A stretch of DNA of 64,000 nucleotides from Cyrtodaria siliqua. Taxonomy: Eukaryota; Mollusca; Bivalvia; Adapedonta; Hiatellidae. Position numbers and translations under genes: made by a program. Location of the stretch: contig JAWPHD010001211.1 in NCBI GenBank assembly GCA_037043455.1, forward strand, positions 282,435 through 346,434, in the 5' to 3' direction. Of this stretch, positions 58,501-64,000 are shown piece by piece. The stretch's first letter is position 1. Each line of letters opens with the position of its first letter. The notes under the pieces were generated by a model that had not been told where the DNA came from, searched no databases, and worked only from the letters and a program-made list of their open reading frames with translations.

Positions 58501-58903
58501 GATAAGAGAACTGGTATGGATCAACTTTAGTAATGTTATACATGACAGCGACCTCAGAGGGATAAGAGAACTGGTATGGATCAACTTTAGTAATGTTATT
58601 CATGACAGCGACCTCAGAGGGATAAGAGAACTGGTATGGATCAACTTTAGTAATGTTATTCATGACAGCGACCTCAGAGGGATTAGAGAACTGGTATGGA
58701 TCAACTTTAGTAATGTTATACATGACAGCGACCTCAGAGGGATAACAGGACTGGTATGGATCAACTTTAATAATGTTATTCATGACAGCGACCTCAGAGG
58801 GATAAGAGAACTGATATGGTTCAACTTTTGTAATGTTATACATGACGGCGACCTCAGAGGGATAAGAGAACTGGTATGGATCAACTTTAGTAATGTTATG
58901 CAT
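52508..58903 (-). CDS. 2131-codon frame of 20-residue repeats
   Basis: An unbroken frame of about 107 repeats with consensus MYNITKVDPYQFSYPSEVAV (Y varies to H or N; D to E). Each repeat contains an N-I-T N-glycosylation sequon, several Tyr and one acidic-Pro pair. There are no Cys in the consensus and no known domain. Of the eight commonest variable sites among units, six are third codon positions and five are silent (Tyr TAC/TAT, Phe TTC/TTT, Thr ACT/ACA, Ala GCT/GCC, Val GTC/GTG/GTA); the sixth exchanges Asp/Glu. A 3-bp insertion at about 58318 keeps the frame. The initiator is just a repeat Met, so this is a segment, not a whole protein. No homologue is recognised. It may be a living giant exon split by stops, a decayed gene, or a satellite of coding origin. 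Confidence 0.4.
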   Translation of the reverse strand: MHNITKVDPYQFSYPSEVAVMYNITKVEPYQFSYPSEVAVMNNIIKVDPYQSCYPSEVAVMYNITKVDPYQFSNPSEVAVMNNITKVDPYQFSYPSEVAVMNNITKVDPYQFSYPSEVAVMYNITKVDPYQFSYPSEVAVMNNITKVEPYHFSYPSEVAVMHNITKVEPYQFSYPSEVAVMHNITKVDPYQFSNPSSEVAVMHNITKVDPYRLSYPSEVAVMHSISKVDPYRLSYLSEVAVMHSISKVDPYRLSYPSEVAVMHNITKVEPYRFSYPSEVAVIHNITKVDPYQFSYPSEVAVMHNITKVDPYQFSYPSEFAVMHNITKVEPYQFSYPSEVPVMHNITKVEPYQFSYPSEVAVMHNITKIEPYQFSYPSEVAVMHNITKVDPYQFSYPSEVALMHNITKVDPYQFSYPSEVAVMYNITKDEPYQSSYPSEVAVMYNITKVEPYQSSYPSEVDVMYNITKVEPYQFSYPSEVAVIHNITKVEPYQFSYLSEVAVMHNITKVEPYQFSYPSEVAVMHNITKVEPYPFFYPYEVAVMHNITKVDPYQFSYPSEVAVMYNITKVDPYQFSYPSEVAVMNNITKVDPYQFSYPFEVAVMYNITKVEPYQFSYPSEVVVMNNITKVDPYQLSYPSEVDVMYNITKVDPYQFSYPSEVAVMNNITKVDPYQFSYPSEVAVMNNITKVDPYQFSYPSEVAVMYNITKVDPYQFSYPSEVAVMNNITKVEPYHFSYPSEVTVMHNITKVDPYQFSYPSEVAVMHNITKIEPYQFSYPSEVAVMHNITNVDPYQFSFPSEVAVMHNITKVEPYQFSYPSEVAVMHNITKVDPYQFSYPSEVAVMYTITKVDPYQFSYPSEVAVMHNITKVDPYQFSYPSEVAVMYKITKVDLYQFSYPSEVAVMHNITKVDPYQFSYPSEVAVMNNITKVDPYQLSYPSEVAVMYKITEVDPYQFYYPSEVAVMNNITKVEPYQFSYPSEVAVMHNITKVDPYQFSYPSEVAVVYNITKVEPYQSCYPSEVAVMHNITKVDPYQFFYSSEFAVMHNITKVEPYQFSYPSEVAVMHNITKVDPYQFSYPSEFAVMHNITKVEPYQFSYPSEVPVMHNITKVEPYQFSYPSEVAVMHNITKIEPYQFSYPSEVAVMHNITKVDPYQFSYPSEVALMHNITKVDPYQFSYPSEVAVMYNITKDEPYQSSYPSEVAVMYNITKVEPYQSSYPSEVDVMYNITKVEPYQFSYPSEVAVIHNITKVEPYQFSYLSEVAVMHNITKVEPYQFSYPSEVAVMHNITKVEPYPFFYPYEVAVMHNITKVDPYQFSYPSEVAVMYNITKVDPYQFSYPSEVAVMNNITKVDPYQFSYPFEVAVMYNITKVEPYQFSYPSEVVVMNNITKVDPYQLSYPSEVDVMYNITKVDPYQFSYPSEVAVMNNITKVDPYQFSYPSEVAVMNNITKIDPYQFSYPSEVAVMYNITKVDPYQFSYPSEVAVMNNITKVEPYHFSYPSEVTVMHNITKVDPYQFSYPSEVAVMHNITKIEPYQFSYPSEVAVMHNITNVDPYQFSFPSEVAVMHNITKVEPYQFSYPSEVAVMHNITKVDPYQFSYPSEVAVMYTITKVDPYQFSYPSEVAVMHNITKVDPYQFSYPSEVAVMYKITKVDLYQFSYPSEVAVMHNITKVDPYQFSYPSEVAVMNNITKVDPYQLSYPSEVAVMYKITEVDPYQFYYPSEVAVMNNITKVEPYQFSYPSEVAVMHNITKVDPYQFSYPSEVAVNYNITKVEPYQSCYPSEVAVMHNITKVDPYQFFYSSEVAVMHNITKHEPHLFSYPSEVAVMHNITKDEPYQSCYPSEVAVMNNITKVNPYQFSYPSEVAVRHNITKVDPYRLSYPSEVAVMHNITKVEPYQFSYPSEVAVMHNITKVDPYQFSYPSEVAVMHNITKVDPYRLSYPSEVAIMHNITKVEPYQFSYPSEVAVKHNITKVEPYQFSYPSEVPVMHNITKVEPYQFSYPSEVAVMHNITKVDPYRLSYPSEVAVMHNITKVDPYRLSYPSEVAVMHNITKVEPYQFSYPSEVAVMHNITEVEPYQFSYPSEVAVMYNITKIEPYQFSYPSEVPVMHNITKVEPYQFSYPSEVAVVHNITKVEPY
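53511..55740. repeat. Higher-order duplication within array, left copy
   Basis: About 37 units (2.23 kb) repeat at 55791-58020 with an exact offset of 2280 bp (38 units). Only a handful of single-base differences are seen, for example at 53617-53618/53636 and 54562. Neighbouring units are far more diverged, so the block duplicated recently by unequal exchange, unless it is an assembly artefact. Confidence 0.9.
55791..58020. repeat. Higher-order duplication within array, right copy
   Basis: Right partner of 53511-55740, including the same rare variants in the same order (for example TCAAAGGGATA, ACATCGACC, CATAGGGATAAAAGAACGG). Confidence 0.9.
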
Positions 58904-58939
58904 GACAGCGACCTCAGAGGGATACGAGAACTGATATGG

Positions 58940-59320
58940 TTAAACTTTTGTAATTTTATACATGACGGCGACCTCAGAGGGATAAGAGAACTGGTATGGT
59001 TCAACTTTAGTAATGTTATACATGACAGCGACCTCAGAGGGATAAGAGAACTGATATGGATCAACTTTTGTAATGTTATACATGACAGCGACCTCAGAGG
59101 GATAAGAGAACTGGTATGGATCTACTTTAGTAATGTTACACATGACAGCGACCTCAGAGGTATAAGAGAACTGGTATGGATCTACTTTAGTAATGTTATA
59201 CATGACAGCGACCTCAGAGGGATAAGAGAACTGATATGGATTGGTAATATTTCTAGTCTTATCTATCCTGAAAAGACACTTTGACAGACTTAAAAAGGTA
59301 AGTGGCCCTCTAATTTCCAC
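58940..59320 (-). CDS. Frame entering the repeat array from its upstream flank
   Basis: The frame begins outside the array with MEIRGPLTFLSLSKCLFRID, passes KTRNITNPYQFSYPSEV and reads through about five repeats, stopping at TAA 58940-58942. It is in phase with the 2131-codon frame. A 3' splice-like site (GTGTCTTTTCAG, minus strand, AG at 59268-59269) lies just before the first repeat, so the array could instead be an exon starting near 59267. The leader is not a convincing signal peptide. If the array is or was a gene, this is its 5' edge. Confidence 0.3.
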   Translation of the reverse strand: MEIRGPLTFLSLSKCLFRIDKTRNITNPYQFSYPSEVAVMYNITKVDPYQFSYTSEVAVMCNITKVDPYQFSYPSEVAVMYNITKVDPYQFSYPSEVAVMYNITKVEPYQFSYPSEVAVMYKITKV

Positions 59321-59391
59321 AGCTGTACAAATAATTCATCCGCCCAAATTCCAGACTAACTCACGCCTCATGGGGATTTCACTAATAACTG

Positions 59392-59606
59392 AGGGTACCA
59401 ACTCCGCCCCTCCCCCCCCCCTGGCATCTGGGGTACCAACCCCGCGCCCCCTGGTATCTGGGGTACCAACCCCGCCCCCCTGGCATCTGGGGTACCAACC
59501 CCGCCCCCCTGGCATCTGGGGTACTAACCCCGCCCCCCCGGCATCTGGGGTACCAACCCCGCCCCCACTGGCATCTGGGGTACCATCCCCGCCCCCCCCC
59601 CTGGAG
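59392..59606 (-). repeat. GC-rich ~29-bp minisatellite with GGGGTACCAACCCC
   Basis: About seven units of CTGG(C/T)ATCTGGGGTACC AACCCCGCCCCC type are present, spaced 28-30 bp, with C-tract length variation. Reverse-complemented, the core reads GGGGTTGGTACCCC, the motif arrayed at 37961-38410. Gly-rich minus-strand and Pro-rich plus-strand frames across it are by-products. Confidence 0.92.
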
Positions 59607-59722
59607 TACTGGCTTTTTTTGGGCATGGCATCTGGAATACTCCCTAACAGAGGGTTGGCATCTGGAATACTATTTTAACTATGCGAGGCCGTGCAGCGGC
59701 CGAGCCAGAGGGCCCGCAGTAC

Positions 59723-59880
59723 GGAAGTACATTAAATGAACACGTACTAGATATGAAAATAAGAAGAAAAAAATCTCTCGATGCTTATTGGATGCAGAGA
59801 TATAAGAAGTATTCTTAGATTTCTCTTGGATGTAAGGTTTTTTAAAACTATACACACGATTGATCTAACCTGTTGAAACC
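59723..59880. repeat. 157-bp direct repeat, left copy
   Basis: GGAAGTACATTAAATGAACA through TGATCTAACCTGTTGAAAC recurs at 60776-60932 with about three differences. The copies bracket 0.9 kb. The ends are not TG...CA, so an LTR is not claimed. Confidence 0.9.
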
Positions 59881-60775
59881 TGAGCTCTCTAGGGGGTCCG
59901 GGGGTAAGAGAACCCCCCCCCCCCCCCCGTAAGTTTTTGAAACCTAGGTACTCTGAAATGGCATTTCCAGCAATCTGAGACATAAATTAGCTTAAATTTT
60001 TGGATAGAAAAAAATATTTTTTGAGAAAAATACGGCGTACGCGTATGAAAAACTGCGATGTCGGCGTACGGCGTACCACAACCCGGCATACGGAATACTG
60101 GCTAATATGGGTCGGAATCCGGCGTACGAAAAGGGGGTCGGTACCCTCATAACTGGTATGCAGGTTATTTACCCTCTTCCCTTTGTTATCTGAAACACTA
60201 CTTTTAGCAGTTCCAACTTCAACAATAGAAGGAAGAATTATAAATCACACGCCTACTTTTAAAACGTTCTTTGTAACTCAGAACCAAAGAGAAAGCCCTG
60301 CGAATAAAAGTGAAGGACATTTTTTTCCATCAGCTGTGCAAATCTTATTTCATTGCTGCTGTCGGTAAGTATTCAAAATGTTAAGGAAATAAGTTAAAGG
60401 GAGCGCCAGCTTTTACGCACTTATAATGCAAGCTGTCCATTCTCTGGTGGCTCCTGTAAGCTGTCCATTCTCTGGTGACCCCTTTTTTTTATCTTAGCTG
60501 ATTTATTCTAATCTCATTAAAATCATATCATAATTTCGCTAAGTAGTGTAGAGTATCGTAGCGTGATAAAGGGTCTGATTTTAATGACTTATTACGCTTA
60601 GTAGTGTAAAGTATCGTAGCGTGATAAAGGGTCTCATTTTAATGACTTATTACGCTTAGTAGTGTAGAGTATCGTAGCGTGATAAAGGGTCTGATTTTAT
60701 CGAGATTTATTCTGATTTCTGCGACCTTCTACTCTACACACGCAATGTTAAGCAGAGCTTAATTAGTTTTTTTTA
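59881..60775. other. Interval between 157-bp direct repeats
   Basis: Contains a C16 tract at about 59912-59928, a set of GGCGTACGG-like words at 60030-60130, a 32-bp GTAAGCTGTCCATTCTCTGG duplication at about 60429-60475, and a ~60-bp unit (AGTATCGTAGCGTGATAAAG) repeated three times at 60540-60715. No gene is recognised. A 61-codon forward frame at 60183 is not supported. Confidence 0.6.
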
Positions 60776-60932
60776 TGGAAGTACATTAAATGAACACGTA
60801 CTAGATATGAAAATAAGAAGAAAAAATTCTCTCGATGCTTATTGGATGCGGAGATATAAGAAGTATTCTTAGATTTCTCTTGGATGTAAGGTTTTTTAAA
60901 ACTATACACACGATTGATCTAACCTGTTGAAA
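60776..60932. repeat. 157-bp direct repeat, right copy
   Basis: Partner of 59723-59880, offset 1053 bp. Confidence 0.9.
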
Positions 60933-61429
60933 CTTATTGGCACTTTCACATGAAATTTAAAAAAAAAGGAAAATAATACTACGACAAAGATTTATTATTG
61001 CCACTTTGTAGTTGACATTAAACACAGGTTTTGCATTGCAACGTATACAGTCAGAACAATTGTGGGCTTATAAATAAAATTTTAACACACAACCATGGGA
61101 AAATAACATGTCATTAACTTCTAATTTCATATTTTTTTCTCGATTTCCCGCTGATGTTAAAAAAAGGACACACGTTTAAATAAAATAATGACTAGAATTT
61201 CATGGAAATTAAAACCGGATTTTTTAGTAATATTTATTTTTTTGTCAAGGAAATGATTAAGGAAAAATGTGCAAGCTATTCCCTTAAAGGGACACATGGC
61301 AATTTTGAAGTATTTATGAAGATTTAAAATTAGTACCAAGGTTCATTATTTCGATATCATTTTGTCTTTGAACCTGATAAATAAATAAAGTAAATATGAC
61401 CAATTAACAAATTGCCTAGAAGTATAATT
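60933..61429. other. No gene recognised; possible MITE end
   Basis: AT-rich. The word CCCTTAAAGGGACACATGG at about 61280 resembles the termini of short inverted-repeat elements, but no partner end was found. Confidence 0.4.
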
Positions 61430-61631
61430 GGAGGCGGCCATCTTGGAACGATAACGTCATCGGTTTTTTAACAAATATGGTTTTAATGCAAAGAAAATCA
61501 CGGCAAATGAATTTAAAATCATTAAATGAGCATACATAGTATACATGTTTGACACTAATTATGAAATTGCCTTATAAAATTATATAGTAAAAATGCCACA
61601 ATGACGTCATCGTTCCAAGATGGCCGCCTCC
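61430..61631. mobile_element. Short inverted-repeat (MITE-like) element
   Basis: GGAGGCGGCCATCTTGGAAC with GATAACGTCAT at 61430-61460 is the inverse of ATGACGTCATCG with TTCCAAGATGGCCGCCTCC at 61601-61631, about 31 bp per arm with one indel. The centre is AT-rich and noncoding. The right arm carries a TGACGTCA palindrome and both arms carry AAGATGGCCGCC-type words (a YY1-like site), which could matter for transcription. That is inference. Confidence 0.85.
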
Positions 61632-62129
61632 ATTTATGTTTTTTTGTGTGTGTTTTTTTGCAACTAAACTGAAAAAGCAGCATATCTAGCACATTAAACC
61701 ACGCAGAAGACAACATAAACTGTTAACGTTATTGATTTTACATACTAAATCCGTAGTTTTCGCGTAAAATATCACATTCCGAAACAAGCATTTGTGCGTT
61801 TTACCAGAGAGTAAATTGTAAGAGGTTTCTCGTTTTTATATGAAACAATGACGATCGAATATATACAAAGTGTCGGTGGTAAGCTGACTGTAGTAGTATG
61901 AGGATGTGTGGACGACTCCCGATCACTAATTTTGCCCGTATGGTTCGCAGGCAAGAATATGGCAAATATGACAAATGGGACGGATGACCCTTTCGAATTG
62001 AGAAGCCCCCCCCCCCCCCCCCCCCCACCCCACCATGTTCATTTTGCCAGTTTTGTCGTGTTCAATCATTAAGGATCTTCATCATCATCCCTGTATTGTT
62101 TCAGGTGCTTATTAAGTTGTCGCAGAAAA
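61632..62129. other. No gene recognised; poly-C tract
   Basis: A run of about 20 C lies at 61987-62008 followed by CACCCCACC. Overlapping short frames are not supported. Confidence 0.5.
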
Positions 62130-62640
62130 CAATGATCGTAATGGAGTTTTTACAATGGAATTTGTAGCAACTCTGCAGTTCTGTATGTGAGAATTGTCTA
62201 GACCCATTCTGCATATTTGTATCTAGATGTAAATGGAGAATGGGCGTGGAATGTTCATTTCTGTTCCTCATCCACCCCACACCACCCCACCCCACCCCAC
62301 CCGACCCCCATATTCATTTTATCATTTTTTGTTCATGCTTATTAAAGGTCTTCATCATGACCCCTGCATTGTTTCAGGTGCCATCTCGCTCAAATCACTA
62401 GAGCAGTGGCAGAAAAACAATAAACATGTCTACAATAGAATTTTCAGCAGCTGCAGTTCTGCAGGTGAGAAGGTTCTAGGCCCATTCTCCATATTTTATC
62501 TCGATGTACCTGGAGGATGAACCTATACCAGGTTCATTACTGTTAGGCGCCATATAACCTTTCATGTGTTGGCGCGCCTTAAAACCCCAATTCAATTCAT
62601 TCCTGTTGGCGCCATATAACCTTTTTAATTTTAATTTTGA
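62130..62640. repeat. Two tandem copies of the dispersed repeat seen at 39.8 kb
   Basis: A diverged copy at 62130-62290 (GAATTTGTAGCAACTCTGCA) ends in a CACCCCACCCCACC microsatellite. A closer copy lies at 62430-62640 (TAGAATTTTCAGCAGCTGCA, GAGAAGGTTCTAGGCCC, TTAGGCGCCATATAACC). The GGCGCCATATAACC word occurs twice in the second copy. Confidence 0.8.
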
Positions 62641-62957
62641 CAAAACTGTTAACACTGCATTTAGTACCGCATATACAGCGTACCTGTAATCACACGTTTA
62701 CAAAAAACGTCTCGTTGATAGACGTTATTAGTTTAACATAATTATTATATTTTCAAATGCAACCACCAGTAACTAGAGTCCGCGGAATGTTCAAATGCAA
62801 CTAGACAAACATATACTATGTTGTTCATCTTGAAACAGCTTACAGTTAATTTGTTATTAACAAATTGTAGAGTTACTGAGTAGATAAACTGCTAATATTT
62901 GTGTGTGCACTATCGTGTGAAGTATACGTATTGTAACCCATATTGCCGTTAAGAACT

Positions 62958-62965
62958 CTATAAGG
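62958..62965 (+). promoter_or_regulatory. TATA-like element upstream of secreted-protein exon
   Basis: CTATAAGG lies 32 bp before the ATG at 62997. A start of transcription about 25-30 bp downstream would fall in TCTTCAATCAC (about 62983-62993), leaving a leader of roughly 5-15 nt. The position is right for a TATA box but the leader would be unusually short; an upstream noncoding exon is an alternative. Confidence 0.3.
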
Positions 62966-62996
62966 TGTTGACTATTTTAGATCTTCAATCACAATA

Positions 62997-63210
62997 ATGC
63001 ATTTCGTATACTCGTTGTTTCTCGTGGCTGCTCTGGAAGCGTATGTAGGAATGAGCTTGGTGTTAGACGAAGGCACTGCGCCGCAAGATAAAGTCGACGC
63101 CCTGACAGTATTGTTAGCGGAGGAGAAAATGTTGAGGATGCAACTGGAAACCAAGGTTACCGCTCTTGCAGATAAGGTGGACTCGGTGAAGGCTGTACAA
63201 GACGAGTGTG
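62997..63210 (+). CDS. First exon of a secreted coiled-coil protein
   Basis: An ATG opens 71 codons plus one base before a consensus 5' splice site (GAGTGTG then GTAAGA at 63211), a phase-1 intron. Residues 1-19 (MHFVYSLFLVAALEAYVGM) form a signal-peptide-like hydrophobic stretch. Residues about 30-66 (KVDALTVLLAEEKMLRMQL and ETKVTALADKVDSVK) show heptad spacing of Leu/Val/Met typical of a short coiled coil, followed by DEC. Codons use more G and C than the surrounding DNA, as for real coding sequence. A signal peptide plus short coil before a phase-1 intron is a common start of bivalve C1q-domain and related secreted oligomeric proteins. The remainder of the gene lies beyond the window or past the repeats, so the family is not proven. 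Read-through past 63210 meets the intronic element and a stop at 63312. Confidence 0.75.
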
Positions 63211-63218
63211 GTAAGAAC

Positions 63219-63781
63219 ATTATTGTTCGGGGCTCTTGTTTCAGCCAAAGATGTTTTGGACTTTTTAGACACAATTCAACAATTTCCTTTATAAGTTTTA
63301 TATCATTGAAATAGACATTTGAGTGGTAAATAAAAAATACCTTAATTTTCAAAATCGGTTGAGAAATAAATGAAATCACATGCAAAAGTTATTTTGATAG
63401 CGTGTTTTCAATCCAAAATTCTGCTGCATCAAATATTAGAAAAAAAAAATTCTTTAGAATTTGAATAAAAAAAATAGTTATAATGTTGGATAAACGTAAA
63501 TTAAGACATTCTGACTTCTTTTAGAGAAAAATATGGAGGTTCACTGAAGTTGTTTGAGATTTCTTAATTTTCTGCTGTCCCAGCAACAAGAAATTTACAT
63601 GGGGCGAAAAGCCCCAACAAAAAATATTTTGTCTTAAATAAAATTGTTTTCTCTACCGATTTTCAAAACTACGATATGTTTGATTACCACTAAAAATTAC
63701 AATTAGAAGTGATGTTTAATTTATGTACGCACTATTAAGATGCTCATTACGTTTGGCTGAAACAAGCGCCTCGAACAATAA
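63219..63781. mobile_element. Inverted-repeat element in the first intron
   Basis: TTATTGTTCGGGGCTCTTGT with TTCAGCCAAA at 63219-63248 is the inverse of TTTGGCTGAAAC with AAGCGCCTCGAACAATAA at 63752-63781, about 30 bp per arm with two mismatches. The interior is AT-rich and noncoding and includes a GGGGC-GAAAA-GCCCC hairpin at 63601-63615. It starts only 8 nt after the splice donor of the preceding exon. Superfamily not assigned. Confidence 0.85.
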
Positions 63782-63802
63782 CTGCTTCTCAAGCAAACTG
63801 TA

Positions 63803-63925
63803 CTGAATCAAAGTCAAAATCAAATAATTTTATTTAGTAAATGAAGGCCAACGGCCCAAACATACGTATAGTTAAATAACATAGTTAGTTACAATAATAC
63901 AAGTTTATATACATAGAGTTATTTG
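63803..63925 (-). mobile_element. LINE 3'-end fragment
   Basis: On the minus strand the sequence ends GGGCCGTTGGCCTTCATTTA, CTAAATAAAATTATTTGATT and TTGACTTTGATTC, i.e. a 3' UTR, AATAAA word and TTTGA-like tail as in CR1-type LINEs. No coding part is present. It is a different subfamily from the TATC-tailed copies. Confidence 0.5.
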
Positions 63926-64000
63926 TGTTAATATACCAGTTGTAAGGTATATAATGACCATAAGGTACAGTTGTGTTAATATATACGTGCTGTAAGGTAG
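63926..64000. repeat. 49/50-bp satellite array, right edge
   Basis: About one and a half units (TGTGTTAATATA, GTAAGGTATATAATGACCAT, GTACAGTTGTGTTAATATAT, ACGTGCTGTAAGGTAG) identical in type to the array at 1-777 and running off the right edge. Confidence 0.9.

Larger units (their letters stand above)
40314..59245 (-). repeat. 60-bp tandem array, ~315 copies, coding-like on minus strand
   Basis: Continuous head-to-tail units of 60 bp contain, on the plus strand, AGAGAACTGGTATGGATCAA, CTTTAGTAATGTTATACATG and ACAGCGACCTCAGAGGGATA. There is no interruption by other sequence. Subtypes form blocks: ATACAT units at 40.3-44.6 and 47.15-49.3 kb, ATGCAT units at 44.6-47.15 and 49.3-53.4 kb, and a mixture with ATTCAT at 53.4-59.2 kb. 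Several higher-order repeats are present (12-unit spacing near 42.3-43.0 kb, 38-unit duplication at 53.5-58.0 kb). Read on the minus strand each unit encodes a 20-residue repeat; the accompanying entries give the evidence that this frame was under coding constraint. Confidence 0.98.

Noticed and set aside
40314..59245. CRISPR-like array
   Set aside because: Units are directly contiguous with no unique spacers, and the setting is eukaryotic.
40431..59284. Plus-strand frames with repeat HDSDLRGIRELVWINFSNVI
   Set aside because: Open only because the unit is 60 bp; the common variants change amino acids here, and the frequent AGATAA variant introduces stops.
59336..59626. Gly-rich minus-strand and Pro-rich plus-strand frames
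   Set aside because: Translation of the GC-rich minisatellite; no flanking coding signal.
59723..60932. LTR retrotransposon
   Set aside because: The direct repeats lack TG...CA ends, and no primer-binding site, polypurine tract or gag/pol frame is visible.
61987..62008. Poly-C run as a functional G-quadruplex
   Set aside because: A plain homopolymer of uncertain length, likely error-prone; no supporting context.

Overview
The window is AT-rich eukaryotic, intron-bearing DNA from an animal with a repeat-laden genome. The tRNA-headed SINEs with CAAA tails, several decayed copies of one LINE family with TATC-type 3' tails, many short inverted-repeat (MITE-like) elements, and a short secreted coiled-coil leader exon at the right edge all suggest a mollusc, most likely a bivalve. 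That placement is inference; no diagnostic host gene is complete here. Very little is conventional host coding sequence: one good first exon (62997-63210) and two weaker exon candidates (33769-34028 and 35304-35372).

Layout. 1-7.4 kb: a 49/50-bp satellite split by two tandem inverted-repeat elements (778-2110 and 2116-5052) that share ends but not cores, plus a small MITE-like insertion. 7.5-15.3 kb: LINE debris, hairpin-forming repeats and a 0.9-kb tandem duplication. 15.6-31.8 kb: a LINE graveyard. The best copy (15.6-19.0 kb, minus strand) keeps an endonuclease domain with all expected catalytic motifs but has lost its reverse transcriptase. Five other copies survive mainly as the C-terminal zinc-knuckle region. 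31.8-40.3 kb: dispersed repeats, a SINE with a clear target-site duplication, the exon candidates, and two direct copies of a ~380-bp repeat carrying a hammerhead-ribozyme-like core.

40.3-59.2 kb: an uninterrupted array of about 315 copies of a 60-bp unit. Because 60 is a multiple of three, three of the six frames read through. The minus-strand frame encoding a 20-residue repeat (MYNITKVDPYQFSYPSEVAV) is special: most of the common differences between units fall on its third codon positions and are silent or Asp/Glu. In both other open frames the same differences change the protein. For about 10.8 kb (48.56-59.32 kb) this frame has no frameshift, and the two clear indels are multiples of three, although five in-frame stops interrupt it. 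It is either a giant repetitive-protein exon now decaying, or a satellite that expanded from coding sequence. This is the most interesting object in the window.

59.3-64 kb: a GC-rich minisatellite whose GGTACC-containing core is the reverse complement of a motif array on the other side of the 60-bp array, then small repeats and inverted-repeat elements. Next comes the first exon of a secreted coiled-coil protein, with an inverted-repeat element lodged 8 nt inside its intron, then a LINE 3' end. Finally the 49/50-bp satellite of the left edge reappears.
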